Made by a program: the position numbers and the translations under genes. This document shows, piece after piece, positions 48,234 through 51,015 of a stretch of 51,015 bases of DNA. Each line of letters begins with the position of its first letter. Within the stretch, counting starts at the first letter, position 1. The stretch is from Paracoccaceae bacterium. Lineage in GTDB: Bacteria; Pseudomonadota; Alphaproteobacteria; Rhodobacterales; Rhodobacteraceae. The notes beneath the pieces are model-generated. The model had not been told where the DNA came from. It ran no database searches and saw nothing but the letters and a program-made list of their open reading frames with translations. The stretch is from contig JANZZL010000088.1 in NCBI GenBank assembly GCA_026419405.1, forward strand, positions 1 to 51,015, given 5' to 3'.

Positions 48234-50810
48234 TCAGGCGGTGCCGAGCAGCCGCGCGACCATCTCGCCGGTGTCGCGGCTGAGGTCCGGGGCCGCGGCG
48301 ATGCGCGCGAGCTCCGCCCGGATCAGCGCCTTGCGGTCGGCGTCGTAGCGCGGCCAGGTCTCGAAGGCGGTCGTCATCCGCGCCGCCGTCTGCGGGTTCA
48401 CCGGGTCGAGCCGGATCAGCCAGTCCGCCACCAGCCGGTAGGAGGCGCCCGAGGGGTCGTGGAAGCCCGCCGCATTGCCGCTGAGCGCGCCGATGACGGC
48501 GCGGAAGCGGTTCGGGTTGCGCCATTCGAAATCCGGGTGCTGGGTCAGCCGGCGCGCGGTCTCGGCCGCGGCCGCCGGCGCCGCGCCCGAGACCTGGAGC
48601 GCGAACCACTTGTCGAGCACCAGACGGTCGTGCCGCCAGCGGCGGTAGAAGGCGGCCAGCTCCTCCTGGCCCGCGCCGATGGCGAGCAGGCAGGAGAGCG
48701 CGCCGAGCTCCTCGGTCATGTTGTCGGCCTCGCGGAACTGCCGCGCCGCGCGCCGCCCGCCGTCGAGCCGCGAGAGGTAGCCGAGCGCCACGAGGCGCAG
48801 CGACCGGCACCCCGCCGCCCGGGCATCGGGCGTGTAGGGGCCGGGCACGCGCATCGCCTCGTGCAGGCCGGGCAGGTCGGCGGCGAGCCGCTCGGCCACC
48901 GCCTGTGCCAGGCGCTCGCGCGCGGCATGGATCTCCCAGGGGTCGGGGATCACCCCGGCGTCGTGCAGCGACTGCGCCATGTCGTCCTCCGAGGGCAGGC
49001 GCAGCGCCAGCGCCCGGAAGGCGGGGTCGAGCGTCTCGTCGCGCGCCACGCGGGCGAGCGCGTCGAGGAAGGCCGGGCCGGGGGCGGCGCGCTCGGTCAC
49101 CATGCGCGCCAGCACGTCCTTGGCGAGCGCCCGGCCCGCCTCCCACCGGTTGAAGGGGTCGGTGTCGTGGGCCAGCAGGAAGGCGCGCTCCTCGGGCGTC
49201 GCCTTGCGTTCGAGCACCACGGGCGCCGAGAAGCCGCGCAGGATCGAGGGCACCGGTCGCGCCGCGAGCCCCCCGAAGCGGAAGCTCTGGGTGTCCTCGG
49301 TCATCTCCAGCATCGTCGTGGGCACCACCTCGTCGCCGTTGGGGTTGAGCAGCCCGACCGCGATCGGGATGACGCGCGGCGGCTTCTCGGGCTGGCCGGG
49401 GGTGGGCGGCGTGTGCTGGCGGAAGGTCAGCGTGAAGGTGCCGTCGGACCAGGCCTCGGTCACCTCGAGGCGCGGGGTGCCGGCGTCGGTATACCAGCGC
49501 TTGAACTGGGTGAGGTCGCGGCCCGTCGTGTCCTCGAAGACCTTCAGCCAGTCCTCGATCGTCGCGGCCTGGCCATCGTGCCTCTCGAAGTAGAGGTCGA
49601 GCGCGGCGCGGTAGGCCTCATCGCCCACCAGGCGCTTGAGCATGCCGATGATCTCGGCGCCCTTCTCGTAGACCGTGGCGGTGTAGAAGTTGTTGATCTC
49701 GACATAGGAGGTCGGCCGCACGGGGTGGGCGAGCGGCCCCTCGTCCTCGCGGAACTGCCGGGTGCGCAGGGTCAGCACGTCCTCGATGCGCTTGACCGGG
49801 GCCGAGCGCATGGCGGCGGTGAACTCCTGGTCGCGGAAGACGGTGAGCCCCTCCTTGAGGCAGAGCTGGAACCAGTCGCGGCAGGTGATCCGGTTGCCGG
49901 TCCAGTTGTGGAAATACTCGTGGGCGACGATGCCCTCGATGCGCTCGTAGTCGGCGTCGGTCGCGGTCTCGGGGCTGGCGAGGACGAACTTGGAGTTGAA
50001 GATGTTCAGCCCCTTGTTCTCCATCGCGCCCATGTTGAAGTCGTCGCCCGCCACGATGTTGAACACGTCGAGGTCGTATTCCCGCCCGTAGGTCTCCTCG
50101 TCCCAGCGCATGGCGCGGATCAGGCTGTCGAGCGCATACCCGCAGCGGCCCTCGTCGCCCGGCCGGACCCAGACGTTGAGCGCCACCTCGCGCCCCGAGC
50201 GGGTGACGAAGCGCCCGCGATGGGCGACCAGATCGCCGGCGACCAGGGCGAAGAGGTAGGAGGGCTTGGGCCAGGGGTCGTTCCACTCCGCCCAGCCCGG
50301 GCCGGAGGCGAGCGGGTTGCCGTTCGAGAGCAGCACCGGCAGGCCGCTCTCGATGCGCACCCGGAAGGGGGCCATGACGTCGGGGCGGTCGGGGTAGAAG
50401 GTGATCTTGCGGAAGCCCTCGGCCTCGCACTGGGTGCAGTACATGCCGTTCGACATGTAGAGCCCCTCGAGCGCGGTGTTCGCCTCGGGGTCGATGGCGA
50501 CCTCGGATTCCCAGGTGAAGCCCTCCGCCGGCAGCGCCACGGCCGCGACCGTCAGCCCGCGGTCGGTGAGGCGGTGCGCGAGATCGCCGAGCGGCCGGCC
50601 GTCGATCCGCGCGCCGATGAGCCGCAGCCCCTCGCCGTCGAGCACCAGGTCGCCGTGGCCGGGCCCCGCAGGGTTCGGCGCGAAGCGGATGCGCGAGAGG
50701 ACCCGCGTGTCGCGCGGGGCGAGCCGGAAGGTGAGCTCGACCGAGAGGACCCGCCAGACCGGAGGGGCGTAGTCGTCGAGCCGGACGGGATCGGGGGCGA
50801 GGTGCTTCAT
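48234..50810 (-). CDS. pepN: Aminopeptidase N
   Basis: Zinc metallopeptidase of 858 residues that removes N-terminal residues from peptides in the last steps of protein breakdown. The substrate-anchoring GAMEN motif is at 261-265. The zinc site is HEYFH (297-301) with the third ligand E320 in CLKEGLTVF. The beta-sandwich and large C-terminal helical domain place it in the E. coli PepN subgroup of M1 peptidases (DUF3458-type). Length is normal. ATG at 50810; the 205 bases beyond it to the window end hold no gene that I can see. Confidence 0.96.
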   Translation of the reverse strand: MKHLAPDPVRLDDYAPPVWRVLSVELTFRLAPRDTRVLSRIRFAPNPAGPGHGDLVLDGEGLRLIGARIDGRPLGDLAHRLTDRGLTVAAVALPAEGFTWESEVAIDPEANTALEGLYMSNGMYCTQCEAEGFRKITFYPDRPDVMAPFRVRIESGLPVLLSNGNPLASGPGWAEWNDPWPKPSYLFALVAGDLVAHRGRFVTRSGREVALNVWVRPGDEGRCGYALDSLIRAMRWDEETYGREYDLDVFNIVAGDDFNMGAMENKGLNIFNSKFVLASPETATDADYERIEGIVAHEYFHNWTGNRITCRDWFQLCLKEGLTVFRDQEFTAAMRSAPVKRIEDVLTLRTRQFREDEGPLAHPVRPTSYVEINNFYTATVYEKGAEIIGMLKRLVGDEAYRAALDLYFERHDGQAATIEDWLKVFEDTTGRDLTQFKRWYTDAGTPRLEVTEAWSDGTFTLTFRQHTPPTPGQPEKPPRVIPIAVGLLNPNGDEVVPTTMLEMTEDTQSFRFGGLAARPVPSILRGFSAPVVLERKATPEERAFLLAHDTDPFNRWEAGRALAKDVLARMVTERAAPGPAFLDALARVARDETLDPAFRALALRLPSEDDMAQSLHDAGVIPDPWEIHAARERLAQAVAERLAADLPGLHEAMRVPGPYTPDARAAGCRSLRLVALGYLSRLDGGRRAARQFREADNMTEELGALSCLLAIGAGQEELAAFYRRWRHDRLVLDKWFALQVSGAAPAAAAETARRLTQHPDFEWRNPNRFRAVIGALSGNAAGFHDPSGASYRLVADWLIRLDPVNPQTAARMTTAFETWPRYDADRKALIRAELARIAAAPDLSRDTGEMVARLLGTA

Positions 50811-51015
50811 CGGCGCCTTCCTGTGGCGGGCGTGCCGGGAAAACCCGGCCGAAGGGCGACGTTAGTCAACCGCCGGGCGGCCCGCAACGGGCCTGTCCGG
50901 GGCCCGACCGAGCCGGCCGCGGTCGCATGCCGCACCGCCCCAGCGGGCGCAGCGCCGCCTCCGCAGCGCGCCGGGCAGGATCGGGGCGGGCGGGGGCCGC
51001 CTGCCGCGGTCGCTC

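Overview
The window is a very GC-rich stretch (roughly 70 % or more by eye) of a bacterial chromosome, almost certainly from an alphaproteobacterium of the Rhodobacterales/Paracoccaceae type. Evidence: an alphaproteobacterial SOS box (GTTC-N7-GTTC) in front of uvrA, a gapR (DUF2312) gene, the ancillary-translocon-subunit/bamB/der order, and protein sequences that read like that group throughout. No phage, insertion sequence, CRISPR array or conjugation gene was seen. Genes are tightly packed on both strands.

Layout. 1-8 kb: SOS-controlled uvrA, converging on a two-gene RND efflux operon. 8-13 kb: YfgM-like membrane protein, bamB and der, then an enoyl-CoA hydratase and a thioesterase on opposite strands. 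13-15.6 kb: a damaged membrane-protein gene, rplM-rpsI with promoter and terminator, and a small hypothetical gene. 15.7-20 kb: a Rieske oxygenase of the quaternary-amine type behind a palindromic operator, followed by polyamine/opine-type ABC permease, permease and ATPase genes. 20-23 kb: glnE and a small conserved gene. 23-33 kb: an orphan iron-binding protein, a LysR regulator, and divergently a four-gene operon (dimethylglycine-dehydrogenase-like flavoprotein, homocysteine methyltransferase, second such flavoprotein, MttB-family methyltransferase). 33-38 kb: PRC-barrel protein, HtrA-like protease, ABC-F ATPase, a frameshifted pseudogene and an outer-membrane beta-barrel. 38-51 kb: mostly housekeeping genes (group II decarboxylase, gapR, guaB, amidotransferase, TDT-type exporter, ssb, lytic transglycosylase, tRNA-Thr, class III CoA-transferase, pepN).

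How the genes work together. The region from 15.7 to 32.7 kb looks like an aerobic N-methyl-compound catabolic island interrupted by glnE. A Rieske enzyme with a Glu in the iron-bridging position attacks a quaternary amine. An uptake system sits directly downstream. Two folate-linked flavin demethylases, a homocysteine methyltransferase and a non-pyrrolysine MttB relative then strip or transfer methyl groups. No corrinoid protein, corrinoid reactivase or substrate-binding protein for the transporter lies in the window. The methyl acceptor of the MttB relative is therefore the main open question, and this is the best candidate for an undescribed pathway.

At the DNA level three things stand out. 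A dispersed intergenic repeat of about 95 bp has two copies and a shorter relative, each placed just downstream of a stop codon in the same orientation. Two loci carry 29-31 bp repeats with a period of about 60 bp. Several palindromes look like regulator sites. Functions are inferred from recognised motifs and family knowledge; no database search was possible.
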